Source: Amycolatopsis sp. WAC 01376
GTDB lineage: Bacteria; Actinomycetota; Actinomycetes; Mycobacteriales; Pseudonocardiaceae
DNA length: 64,000 nt
Direction: 5' to 3'
Assembly: GCF_003947415.1 (NCBI RefSeq)
Contig: NZ_QHKL01000001.1
Location: 806,001-870,000, forward strand
Positions 8,859 through 16,181 of the stretch are shown piece by piece. The position numbers and the translations under genes were made by a program. The notes beneath the pieces were generated by a model. The model worked only from the letters and a program-made list of their open reading frames with translations, was not told the DNA's origin and did no database searches. The first letter of the stretch is position 1; each line of letters begins with the position of its first letter.

Positions 8859-8905
8859 TTACCAGGTAGTGGTGGTACCAGGATAAACACACTCCTGGTA
8901 CCAGG
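8859..8905. promoter_or_regulatory. Operator array between XRE regulator and MFS exporter
   Basis: Three copies of a TACCAGG-containing box lie in the divergent promoter region: GGTTACCAGG at 8857-8866, TGGTACCAGG at 8873-8882, and the perfect 12-base palindrome CCTGGTACCAGG at 8894-8905. Their centres are about 17 and 23 bases apart. They lie between the two start codons (8823 and 8932), where a repressor would block both genes. The assignment to the adjacent XRE protein is inferred. Confidence 0.7.
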
Positions 8906-8931
8906 TTCGCGATCGGCTGATCGTGGTACTC

Positions 8932-10362
8932 ATGACTTCGACGCAAGTTCCGGCGACGCCTGCCCGCGTCGCCGCCGGACCGGCCCTGACTTCGGCGGGC
9001 CTGGTCACCGTGCTGCTGGGGGCGGCACTTCCCCTCATCGACTTCTTCATCGTCAACATCGCCCTGCCCGCCATCGGGTCGGATCTCCGCACCTCGTCGG
9101 CCACCTTGGAACTGGTGGTCGCGGCCTACGGGATCGCCTACGCCGTCCTGCTCGTCGTCGGCGGCAGGCTCGGCGACGCCTTCGGCCGCCGCAAGCTGTT
9201 CCTGATCGGGCTGGCCGCGTTCACCGTCACTTCCCTGCTCTGCGGGATCGCGCCGACGGCGTTGACGCTGGTGCTGGCGCGGGCCGCGCAGGGGGCGGCG
9301 GCCGCGCTGATGCTGCCGCAGGTGCTGTCGATCATCCAGGCGACGACGACCGGCGAGCGCCGGTCCAAGGCGCTCGGTCTCTACGGCGCGACAGCGGGAC
9401 TTTCGATGGTGCTCGGCCAATTCCTCGGCGGGGCGCTGGTGGCCGCCGATCTGTGGGGCACGGGCTGGCGGCCGATCTTCCTGGTCAACGTGCCCGTCGG
9501 GATCGTCGGCCTGGTGATCGCGCGGCGGCTGATCCCGGAGAGCCGCTCGCGGAATCCGCTCGGCATCGACCGTCCCGGCACGGTCTTCCTGGCGATCGCC
9601 CTGGTGTCCTTGCTGCTGCCGCTGGCGGAAGGGCCCGTGCTGGGCTGGCCACTGTGGACGGTCGCGCTGCTCGTGGTGTTCCCGTTCGCCGCGGCCGCGT
9701 TCGTCCACGTCGAACGGCGGATGGAACGCCAGGGCGGTGTGCCGTTGCTGCCGCCGTCGGTGATGCGGATGCCGAGTGTGCGGCAAGGGTTGCTGGTCGG
9801 GGTGCCGTTCTTCATCGGGTTCAGCGCGTTCATGTTCGTGTTCGCGGTGACGCTGCAGGACGGTCTGCACCTCGGCCCGCTGGGGGCCGGCCTGGTGACG
9901 GCGCCGCTTTCGCTCGCGTTCTTCGCGATGTGCCTGGTCAGCAGTCGCCTGGTGACGCGGTTCGGGCAGCGGGTGGTGACCGTCGGGCTTTCGGTGCAGT
10001 TGCTCGGGCTGCTGATACTGATCGGCACCGTGCTGCTGGGATGGCCGGAGCTGGCGGTGCTCGATTTCGTGCCGGGGATGCTGCTGTGCGGTCTCGGTCA
10101 GGGGCTCGCGATGACGACGGTGTTCCGGATCGTGTTGTCGAAGGTGCCGCCGGAGATCGCCGGGGTCGGCAGCGGGATGCTGACGACATCGCAGCAGGCC
10201 GCGATGGCGCTGGGGGTGGCGACGCTGGGGACTTTGTTCGCTTCCGCCGGCGCGGGCCCGCTCGGTATGAAGGGCGCGTTCGTGCTGGTCATCGGGATTC
10301 AGGCGGTGCTGACGGTCGGCGTGATCGCGGTGGCGCGGCGGCTGCCGGATCCGCGGAACTGA
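8932..10362 (+). CDS. MFS drug exporter, DHA2 (14-helix) type
   Basis: The 476-residue protein has about 14 hydrophobic helices and the MFS signature loop GGRLGDAFGRRKLFLIG between helices 2 and 3. A LARAAQGAAAALMLPQ segment resembles motif C/antiporter motifs of drug/proton exporters. It should export a toxic compound or antibiotic using the proton gradient. ATG 8932 (MTSTQVPATPARV) is chosen over the GTG at 8923, whose extra residues add nothing. The gene diverges from the XRE regulator and its 5' side carries three palindromic boxes, so expression is probably induced by the exported substrate. Confidence 0.92.
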   Translation: MTSTQVPATPARVAAGPALTSAGLVTVLLGAALPLIDFFIVNIALPAIGSDLRTSSATLELVVAAYGIAYAVLLVVGGRLGDAFGRRKLFLIGLAAFTVTSLLCGIAPTALTLVLARAAQGAAAALMLPQVLSIIQATTTGERRSKALGLYGATAGLSMVLGQFLGGALVAADLWGTGWRPIFLVNVPVGIVGLVIARRLIPESRSRNPLGIDRPGTVFLAIALVSLLLPLAEGPVLGWPLWTVALLVVFPFAAAAFVHVERRMERQGGVPLLPPSVMRMPSVRQGLLVGVPFFIGFSAFMFVFAVTLQDGLHLGPLGAGLVTAPLSLAFFAMCLVSSRLVTRFGQRVVTVGLSVQLLGLLILIGTVLLGWPELAVLDFVPGMLLCGLGQGLAMTTVFRIVLSKVPPEIAGVGSGMLTTSQQAAMALGVATLGTLFASAGAGPLGMKGAFVLVIGIQAVLTVGVIAVARRLPDPRN

Positions 10363-10415
10363 GAAAGTTCGATTTCACCCGTCGGAGTTCGAGCTCCCCG
10401 AGCGACGATGGAGAT

Positions 10416-10934
10416 GTGACGGAACCACGGGTGCATCGGGACCCGGCCTTCGCGCTGCTGTCGTTGTACGAGACGGCGTTGCCGGAGGTCTACGGGTACC
10501 TGCTGTCCCGGTGCGGTGATCGCACCCTCGCCGAGGAGCTGACGTCCGAGACGTTCCTCGGCGCGGTGAGGTCCTGTCGCAAGGAATACGCGCCTGCAGT
10601 GAGCACCGGGTGGCTGATCGGCGTCGCCCGGCACAAGCTCGCCGATCACTGGCGGCGCAAGGAACGCGAGGAACGCGGGCTGCGACTCGTCCACGAGGAG
10701 GAGTACACCGACCCGTGGGACGAGCGGCTGGACGCGCTCCTGGCGCGCGATGTGCTCGCGTCGCTCGGGGCACATCACCAAGCCGCGTTGACGCTTCGCT
10801 ACGTCGACGGCCTCCCGGTACCGGAGGTCGCCGGCCATCTGGAGCGCACGGTGCACGCCACGGAGGCGTTGCTCGTGCGGGCCCGTGCCGCGTTCCGGCG
10901 TGCTTATCAGGAGAAGGAGGGTCGCGATGACTGA
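10416..10934 (+). CDS. ECF-type RNA polymerase sigma factor
   Basis: The 172-residue protein has region 2 (about 15-80: YETALPEVYGYLLSRCGDRTLAEELTSETFL, then WLIGVARHKLADHWRRK) and region 4 (about 110-165: HHQAALTLRYVDGLPVPEVA). The spacing is that of extracytoplasmic-function sigma factors. The GTG start at 10416 has a GGAG ribosome-binding site close upstream. It overlaps the next gene by 8 bases. That next protein is not a classical membrane anti-sigma factor but a VOC-domain protein with a short charged leader, so regulation of this sigma factor is probably not by the standard membrane route. Confidence 0.9.
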   Translation: MTEPRVHRDPAFALLSLYETALPEVYGYLLSRCGDRTLAEELTSETFLGAVRSCRKEYAPAVSTGWLIGVARHKLADHWRRKEREERGLRLVHEEEYTDPWDERLDALLARDVLASLGAHHQAALTLRYVDGLPVPEVAGHLERTVHATEALLVRARAAFRRAYQEKEGRDD

Positions 10935-11811
10935 TCCGTTCGACGCGCTTCGCACACCTTCGCGTCCTCTCGATCCTGACCCGCTCTTCGCCGCCGAATT
11001 GCGCGACAACCTGCGTCGCGCCGTCCTGAACGGAGCCGATATGACTCAGACATTCACCGATACCGCCGAAGTACGTTCGCTGACGCCCTATCTCGTGGTC
11101 ACCGACGCGCGTGCCGCGCTCGACTTCTATGTCGAGGTGTTCGGGGCGCGGCGGCGGTCCGATCCGATCGTGATGGAGGACGGCCGGGTCGGGCACGCGG
11201 AACTGGCCATCGGGAACAGCGTGCTGATGTTCGCGGACGAATTCCCCGAACTGGGCAATGTGGTGGCGCCCGAGGGCGGCACGTTGATCCGGATCGAAGT
11301 CCCGGATGCCCACGCGTCCGCGCGGCGGGCCGCGGAACTGGGCGGCGTGCTGGAGCGGCCGGTCGCTGACGAAGGCCATGGGCTGAGCGGGACGCTCAAG
11401 GACCCGTACGGCCAGCGGTGGCTGGTGTCGCAAGCCGCTCCGCGTCCCTCGTCCGGCGCGAAGCCGATCCGGCACGGCGAAGCCGGCTACTTCACCTTCC
11501 AGGTCCCGGACGACGAACGCGCGAAGGCGTTCTACGGCGCCGTTCTCGGCTGGCAGTTCTCGCCCGGACGCGTCGAAGGCGGTTGGGGCGTCGAAGGTTC
11601 CGGCCTGCAAGGCGGCCTCTGGGGCGGCCCGGGGCGCCAAGTGGGCTGGAAGGTCATGTACGCCGTCGACGACCTCGCCGCCGCGCTCGACCGTGTCCGA
11701 GCCCAGGGCGGCCAGGTCGGCGAAACCGAACAGCAGCCCTACGGCCTGAGCGCCGACTGCGTGGACGACCAGGGCATCGAATTCTGGCTCTGGGAACAGC
11801 CGCGCTCTTGA
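10927..11811 (+). CDS. Two-domain VOC (glyoxalase-fold) protein coupled to a sigma factor
   Basis: The 294-residue protein begins with a charged leader of about 38 residues, MTDPFDALRTPSRPLDPDPL, followed by two VOC-type domains. The first (about 45-165) includes LTPYLVVTDARAALDFYVEVFGA and LKDPYGQRWLVSQ. The second (about 180-290) includes GYFTFQVPDDERAKAFYGAVLGWQF and DDQGIEFWLWEQP. The fold binds metals or small hydrophobic ligands, and some members are resistance or isomerase proteins. ATG 10927 lies inside the end of the sigma gene. The overlap and the leader, which resembles the N-terminus of sigma-adjacent anti-sigma proteins, suggest a regulatory link. Ligand unknown. Confidence 0.85.
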   Translation: MTDPFDALRTPSRPLDPDPLFAAELRDNLRRAVLNGADMTQTFTDTAEVRSLTPYLVVTDARAALDFYVEVFGARRRSDPIVMEDGRVGHAELAIGNSVLMFADEFPELGNVVAPEGGTLIRIEVPDAHASARRAAELGGVLERPVADEGHGLSGTLKDPYGQRWLVSQAAPRPSSGAKPIRHGEAGYFTFQVPDDERAKAFYGAVLGWQFSPGRVEGGWGVEGSGLQGGLWGGPGRQVGWKVMYAVDDLAAALDRVRAQGGQVGETEQQPYGLSADCVDDQGIEFWLWEQPRS

Positions 11812-11901
11812 GTCACTACCCCACCCCCCGCCCGTCCCAGGGGGGGCGACCCCGAAGCCAGTCTATCGCCGATGGGGGCGGGGAAACGGACGTGAGCCGA
11901 G

Positions 11902-11931
11902 TTGTCCACAGCTGGGAGGCATTGTGGACAA
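11902..11931. other. Inverted pair of DnaA-box-like 9-mers
   Basis: TTGTCCACA at 11902-11910 and its complement TGTGGACAA at 11923-11931 are both exact matches to the actinomycete DnaA box and face each other across 12 bases. They lie in the gap between the VOC gene and the converging gamma-glutamyltransferase gene. Two boxes alone are not an origin. A DnaA-binding or titration role is possible but unproven. Confidence 0.5.
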
Positions 11932-11952
11932 CCTAGGGCCTGGGTCCACGTA

Positions 11953-11999
11953 GTGAGGGCCTCCTTCCCTACTTTGAGGGTAGGGAAGGAGGCCTTCAC
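11953..11999. repeat. Long intergenic hairpin, AGGGAAGGAGGCCTTC type
   Basis: Arms 11953-11971 and 11981-11999 pair over 19 bases with one mismatch and can extend by one more pair. It sits between two converging genes (stops at 11811 and 12013). The inner GGCCTCC/GGAGGCC core and the GTGAAGG/CCTTCAC outer part follow the pattern of the other hairpins in this window. Bidirectional termination is the likely role. Confidence 0.85.
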
Positions 12000-12012
12000 G
12001 GCATGGGGAGCG

Positions 12013-13776
12013 TCAGCGGCCGGCGGCGTAGCCCTGCATTCCGCGCGCGTTCGCGGCGGCACGCAAGAGTCCGCCGGAACGCGAAACGGCCGAAAGCCGT
12101 CCGAGCGCCCAAGGTCCGGCATCGACGACGGCGTGTCCACGCGCGGCCAGCGCGTCCATTGTGGACTGACCGAGCCGTGATTCGACCACGAGTTCCCGCG
12201 GCGTCCACGAGCGCGGGTAGAACGAACTCGGGAACGCGGTCGTATGCCACGCGGGCGAGTCGATCGACTCCTGCAGGTTCAGCCCGCCGAGCGTGTGCGC
12301 CAGCCAGAAACACAGCTGCCATTGGTCTTGCTGGTCGCCACCGGGAGTCCCGAACGCCAGCACCGGCTCGCCGTCACGCAGGCCCATCGACGGCGAAAGC
12401 GTGATCCGCGGCCGCTTCCGCGGCGCCAACGAGTTCGGCAGGCCCTGTTCCAGCCAGAACATCTGCCCGCGAGAGTCGAGGCAGAAACCGAGTTCCGGGA
12501 TCGTCGGGCTCGATTGCAGCCAGCCACCCGACGGCGTCACCGAGATCATGTTCCCGGCCGCGTCGACGACGTCGATGTGCACGGTGTCGCCCCGGGTCTC
12601 ACCCAGCGGCCCGACCGTCGGCTCCCCCGTCGCGCCGGAGCCGGATTCCAGTCCGCGCAGCTTCTCGAGAATCGCGGGCAGCCTCGGCGAGGGACCACCG
12701 GGCCGGAGTTCGGCGGACGCTTCTTCGGTGATCAAGGCCCGGCGGGTTTCCGCGTATTCACGGGAGATCAGCAACTCGATCGGCACGTCGGGGGAATCCC
12801 CGTACCAAGCCTCGCGGTCGGCGAACGCCAGCTTCGTCGCCTCGACGGCCAAGTGCACGGTGCGTTCCGTCGGAATTCCGTCCACATAGGACAGTTCGTC
12901 ACGCAGGCCGTCCAGCAGCCGCGCCTGCTGCAGCAAGGCCGGACCTTGCGTCCAGGCGCCCATCTTCACCAGGCCCCAGTCGCCGAAGTCGACCTGCAAC
13001 GCGTCCTCGTACGTCGCTTCCCAGCCCGCGATGTCCTCACCGGTGAGCAGACCGGCGTGATCGCGACCGGAGTCGTCGCGGAACGCCTTGCGGCTGAACG
13101 AATCGATGGCCTCGGCGACGAAGCCCTGCGACCAGGCACGGCGTCCGGCGTCGATCTGCGCCTCGCGTCCGCTGACCGACTCGGCCTCGGCGACCAGCCG
13201 CTCCCACGTGTCCGCGAGCGCCGGATTGCGATGCAGCCCCTCCGCGGGTTTGCCGTCCGGCAGCCAGAGCGCCGCCGACGTCGGCCAATGCTCGGTGAAG
13301 AGGTCCTGCACCGCGCGGATCGTGTCACCGACTCGGCTGACCAGCGGAATCCCGTTGCGTGCGTAGGAAATCGCGTAACCGAGGACCTCGCGCAACGACT
13401 TCGTGCCGTGATCCCGCAGGAGCAGGAGCCAGCCGTCCCACGCCCCCGGCACGGTCGCGGGGAGCAGACCGCTGCCGGGGATCAGGTCCAGTCCGAGATC
13501 CGCGAAGTACTCGGGCGTCGCTGCCGCGGGCGACACGCCCTGACCTGCGAGGACACGCGGCGTTCGATCGGCGGCGGTGACGAAGATGCCGGGGACCTGC
13601 CCCGCCGGGCCGCACAGATGCGGCTCGGCGACCTGCAGGACGAACCCGGCCGCTACCGCCGCGTCGAAGGCGTTGCCGCCGTTTTCGAGCACCGCCATGC
13701 CGGTGGCCGAAGCCAGCCAGTGCGTCGATGCCACCATGCCGTGGGTGCCGGCCAGTTCCGGCCTGGTCGTGAACAC
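12013..13776 (-). CDS. Gamma-glutamyltransferase family enzyme
   Basis: The 587-residue protein matches the Ntn-hydrolase gamma-glutamyltranspeptidase family in length and order: ASATGMAVLENGGNAFDAAVAAGFVLQVAEP near the N-terminus, and the autocleavage/nucleophile motif GDTVHIDVVDAAGNMISVTPSGG with the expected catalytic Thr near residue 398. The large subunit would be residues 1-397 and the small subunit the rest. No signal peptide is visible, unlike secreted glutathione-degrading enzymes, so it probably acts in the cytoplasm. Some actinomycete members hydrolyse acyl or amide bonds rather than glutathione. The start is GTG 13776, 32 bases after a small hypothetical gene in the same direction. 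Confidence 0.9.
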   Translation of the reverse strand: MFTTRPELAGTHGMVASTHWLASATGMAVLENGGNAFDAAVAAGFVLQVAEPHLCGPAGQVPGIFVTAADRTPRVLAGQGVSPAAATPEYFADLGLDLIPGSGLLPATVPGAWDGWLLLLRDHGTKSLREVLGYAISYARNGIPLVSRVGDTIRAVQDLFTEHWPTSAALWLPDGKPAEGLHRNPALADTWERLVAEAESVSGREAQIDAGRRAWSQGFVAEAIDSFSRKAFRDDSGRDHAGLLTGEDIAGWEATYEDALQVDFGDWGLVKMGAWTQGPALLQQARLLDGLRDELSYVDGIPTERTVHLAVEATKLAFADREAWYGDSPDVPIELLISREYAETRRALITEEASAELRPGGPSPRLPAILEKLRGLESGSGATGEPTVGPLGETRGDTVHIDVVDAAGNMISVTPSGGWLQSSPTIPELGFCLDSRGQMFWLEQGLPNSLAPRKRPRITLSPSMGLRDGEPVLAFGTPGGDQQDQWQLCFWLAHTLGGLNLQESIDSPAWHTTAFPSSFYPRSWTPRELVVESRLGQSTMDALAARGHAVVDAGPWALGRLSAVSRSGGLLRAAANARGMQGYAAGR

Positions 13777-13808
13777 GTGGCTGATACTACGCTTTGCTAA
13801 CTACTTTT

Positions 13809-14219
13809 TCAGTCCCAGCAGTTGAAGAGGATCTTGCCAAGACTGTCGGGCCGCCAGTGCTCGGCGACATAGTGGCGCTTCCAGCGCGGTGCCGTGAGGT
13901 CGATCGGCGCTTCGAGTTCGGCCCGAGAGTACAACCGGCGCCCAGGAAGAAGCTCTCCCAAAACAGCCAGCAATCCCGGCTCGTCGACGAAGGTGATCGT
14001 TCCGAAGGTGATGAACGCGTCGGCGATGCCGAGGATTTCGCGCCTTCCGTCCTCGTCCCAATCCTGCGTCCACACCACCGCGGCGGTTCGATGATCATAA
14101 GTGATCTCGCCGGTTTCGAAGTTCCGTCCCACGTCGGACGGTACGAACCGGACGACCTGGCCGCGTGTTCGCCGAGCCGCCTCGTAGCAGGCCCGGCGAA
14201 ACTCCTTCAGTTCCATCAC
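13809..14219 (-). CDS. Hypothetical protein, 136 residues
   Basis: The protein begins MMELKEFRRACYEAARRTRGQ and is rich in aromatic and acidic residues (VVWTQDWDEDGRREILG, PRWKRHYVAEHWRPD). It has no signal peptide or membrane segment and looks like a compact soluble domain. I do not recognise the family. It lies 32 bases upstream of the gamma-glutamyltransferase-like gene and 9 bases downstream of the flavin monooxygenase gene, all in the same direction, so the three could share a transcript. Base composition is slightly less GC-rich than its neighbours. Confidence 0.75.
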   Translation of the reverse strand: MMELKEFRRACYEAARRTRGQVVRFVPSDVGRNFETGEITYDHRTAAVVWTQDWDEDGRREILGIADAFITFGTITFVDEPGLLAVLGELLPGRRLYSRAELEAPIDLTAPRWKRHYVAEHWRPDSLGKILFNCWD

Positions 14220-14228
14220 CCACCGAAG

Positions 14229-15422
14229 CTATCCCCGTGCGGCGACCGGAGCGTCATAGTTTTCCAGCGTCGCCGCGTTGGCCGCGCGCGAAGTCAGCCA
14301 CGTGAACACCCCCGTCATCGGCTTCGACCCCAGCACCCGGTACAGGAAGTTCCGGTAGCCGACCATGAACCGGGTCTTCGGCGCGAGGAACGTGCCGATC
14401 CCGGCCGCCTGCTTCTGCGAAACCTTGATGGGACCACGCATTTTCTCTTCGTAGCGCGAGAAAGCGGCTTCGTGGTCACCGTGAGCGACGGCGAGTTCGC
14501 CCGCCAGGACGTACGCGCCCATCATCGCGAGTCCGGTGCCCGAACCGCCCGGACCCGCGCACCAGGCGGCGTCGCCGAGCAGCACGACCCGGCCCCGCGA
14601 CCACTTGTCGAGGTGGATCTGGCTGAGCGAATCGAAGTACAGCGCGTCGGCGTCGCCGAGGCTTTTCAGCAGTGCCGGGACTTCCCAGCCGAAGTCGGCG
14701 TAGCGCTCGGCGAGGGCCTTCTTCTGCGCTTCGACATCGCGGCGGTCGACCTCCAGCGGCCCGGACGCGAAAACAAAACTGACGTTGAGCGCCGAGCGGT
14801 CGCGGCCGCTGGCGACCATCACCGTCCGGCCGGGGACGCTGCAGATCTGGCCGAGGTGGTCGAGGTCGAGGTGGTTGGGCGCGGTGAAGCCCGCGGTGTG
14901 GAAGCCGAGGTCAGTGCGGAACCGCTCCTCATCGCCGAAGGCCAGCCGCCGCACTCCGGAGTGCAGGCCGTCCGCGCCGACGACCAGGTCGAATCTGCGC
15001 GTTTCACCGTGAGCGAAGGTCACGCTGACACCGTCCGAAAGTTCGTCCAGGCCGGTGATCCAGTCGCCGAAGACGTACTCGACGTCGTCTTTCGTGTGGT
15101 CGTAGAGGATGCGCGTCAGGTCTCCGCGCTCGATCTCGACTTCGCCGCTGAAGAACACCGACGGCATCTGCGCGACCTTCTTGCCTCGCGTGTCGACGAT
15201 GACCTGCGCGCCCATCGCGGTCTCCTTCGCACGGATGTCCTCGAGGATTCCCATGCGCTTGAGCAAGGTCATCTGCTCGCCGCGGAAATCGACCGCACTA
15301 CCGCCTTCGCGCAGGGCCGGGGCGCGCTCGACGACGGTCGGCGCGAAACCGCGCTTGCGGAGCCAGAAGGCGAGAGCCGGGCCCGCGATGCCGGCGCCGG
15401 AGATCAGAACGGTGGTCGTCAT
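14229..15422 (-). CDS. FAD-dependent monooxygenase
   Basis: The 397-residue protein has the class A flavoprotein hydroxylase layout: GxGxxG motif in VLISGAGIAGPALAFWL at the N-terminus, the DG motif in FDLVVGADGLHSGVRRL (about 155), and the GD motif in GRVVLLGDAAWCAGPGGSGTGLAMMGA (about 285). It should use NAD(P)H and oxygen to hydroxylate an aromatic or related small molecule, possibly an antibiotic. ATG 15422 is chosen because GGGAGCAGCC precedes it; the longer frame adds 21 unlike residues. It diverges from a TetR regulator across a periodic operator-like array, so it is probably induced by its substrate. Confidence 0.92.
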   Translation of the reverse strand: MTTTVLISGAGIAGPALAFWLRKRGFAPTVVERAPALREGGSAVDFRGEQMTLLKRMGILEDIRAKETAMGAQVIVDTRGKKVAQMPSVFFSGEVEIERGDLTRILYDHTKDDVEYVFGDWITGLDELSDGVSVTFAHGETRRFDLVVGADGLHSGVRRLAFGDEERFRTDLGFHTAGFTAPNHLDLDHLGQICSVPGRTVMVASGRDRSALNVSFVFASGPLEVDRRDVEAQKKALAERYADFGWEVPALLKSLGDADALYFDSLSQIHLDKWSRGRVVLLGDAAWCAGPGGSGTGLAMMGAYVLAGELAVAHGDHEAAFSRYEEKMRGPIKVSQKQAAGIGTFLAPKTRFMVGYRNFLYRVLGSKPMTGVFTWLTSRAANAATLENYDAPVAARG

Positions 15423-15478
15423 GGCTGCTCCCTGGGGTTCGTGGTGATGGGACCGACCGTACGGCAGATTTGCACGAT

Positions 15479-15527
15479 TGGTCAAGCCGCTTGGTTAAAC
15501 CAGATGGATAAACCGCGTGGTCTAGGA
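15479..15527. promoter_or_regulatory. Four-repeat operator array with 13-base period
   Basis: Four related decamers start exactly 13 bases apart: TGGTCAAGCC at 15479, TGGTTAAACC at 15492, TGGATAAACC at 15505 and TGGTCTAGGA at 15518. The second is inside the odd palindrome TGGTTAAACCA. The array fills the gap between the monooxygenase start (15422) and the TetR start (15536). It is a good candidate operator for the adjacent TetR protein, which would control both genes. Confidence 0.65.
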
Positions 15528-15535
15528 TCTCCGGC

Positions 15536-16114
15536 ATGGGTAATCGCGAGGACCTGATGGCGGGCGCCATCCAGTGTTTGAAGGAAAAAGGCTGGTCACG
15601 CACGACGGTGCGGGATATCGCGACGGCCGCCGGGGTCAGCCACGCGGCGATCGGCTACCACTTCGGATCGCGCGAAGCCCTGCTGCTGACGGCGTTCTCC
15701 CAGGCGATGGACGACTGGGGCAAAGAGATCCAGGTCGAGATGCGGGGCGCCGTCGACCCCGATGCGTCAGCGTCCGAGCAATACGCGGCGTCCTGGCGCG
15801 CGATGATCGACTCCTACGGGCGCAACCGGCAGCTGTGGATCGCCTCGATCGAGGCGTTCGTGCAGTCCGAGCATCACCCTGAGCTGCGAAAACAGCTCGC
15901 CGCCGCGCAGCGCGAGGGCCGCCGGGGAATGGCGGCGGGCATCCTCGGGATCGACGAGGACACCCTCACCGAGGCGGACGAGCGGCGGATCGGCGCGGTG
16001 GCCACGGCCCTGAACTCGGGTGTGATGCTGCAGCACATGCTCGATCCGGAGAACGGCCCGACGGCCGAGGAGGTCGTGGACGGGTTGATGAAGCTCGTCT
16101 CCCTGGTGCAATGA
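15536..16114 (+). CDS. TetR-family transcriptional regulator
   Basis: The 192-residue protein has a TetR helix-turn-helix at about 7-50 (DLMAGAIQCLKEKGWSRTTVRDIATAAGVSHAAIGYHFGSREALLL) and an all-helical C-terminal ligand domain ending in VVDGLMKLVSLVQ. It diverges from the FAD monooxygenase gene, and the 113-base gap holds four 13-base-spaced boxes, so it very likely represses that enzyme. The last codons and the stop lie inside the left arm of a long hairpin (16108-16160), so termination starts within the coding end. Confidence 0.93.
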   Translation: MGNREDLMAGAIQCLKEKGWSRTTVRDIATAAGVSHAAIGYHFGSREALLLTAFSQAMDDWGKEIQVEMRGAVDPDASASEQYAASWRAMIDSYGRNRQLWIASIEAFVQSEHHPELRKQLAAAQREGRRGMAAGILGIDEDTLTEADERRIGAVATALNSGVMLQHMLDPENGPTAEEVVDGLMKLVSLVQ

Positions 16115-16160
16115 AAGGTCCTTTCCTTGCAAATTTCGCAAGGAAAGGACCTTTCATTGC
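16108..16160. repeat. Long intergenic hairpin, AAAGGTCCTTT type
   Basis: Perfect 23-base arms (16108-16130, 16138-16160) flank the loop AAATTTC. Each arm contains the palindrome GAAAGGTCCTTTC or GAAAGGACCTTTC. The left arm includes the last three codons of the TetR gene, among them its stop. It lies between converging genes and is the clearest copy of this family. Confidence 0.92.
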
Positions 16161-16181
16161 GCCCCGCGGGAGGCAGGTGGG

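Noticed and set aside
7372..8886. Long plus-strand frame across the XRE gene and the membrane gene
   Set aside because: It overlaps two confident genes and the operator and has antisense-type composition.
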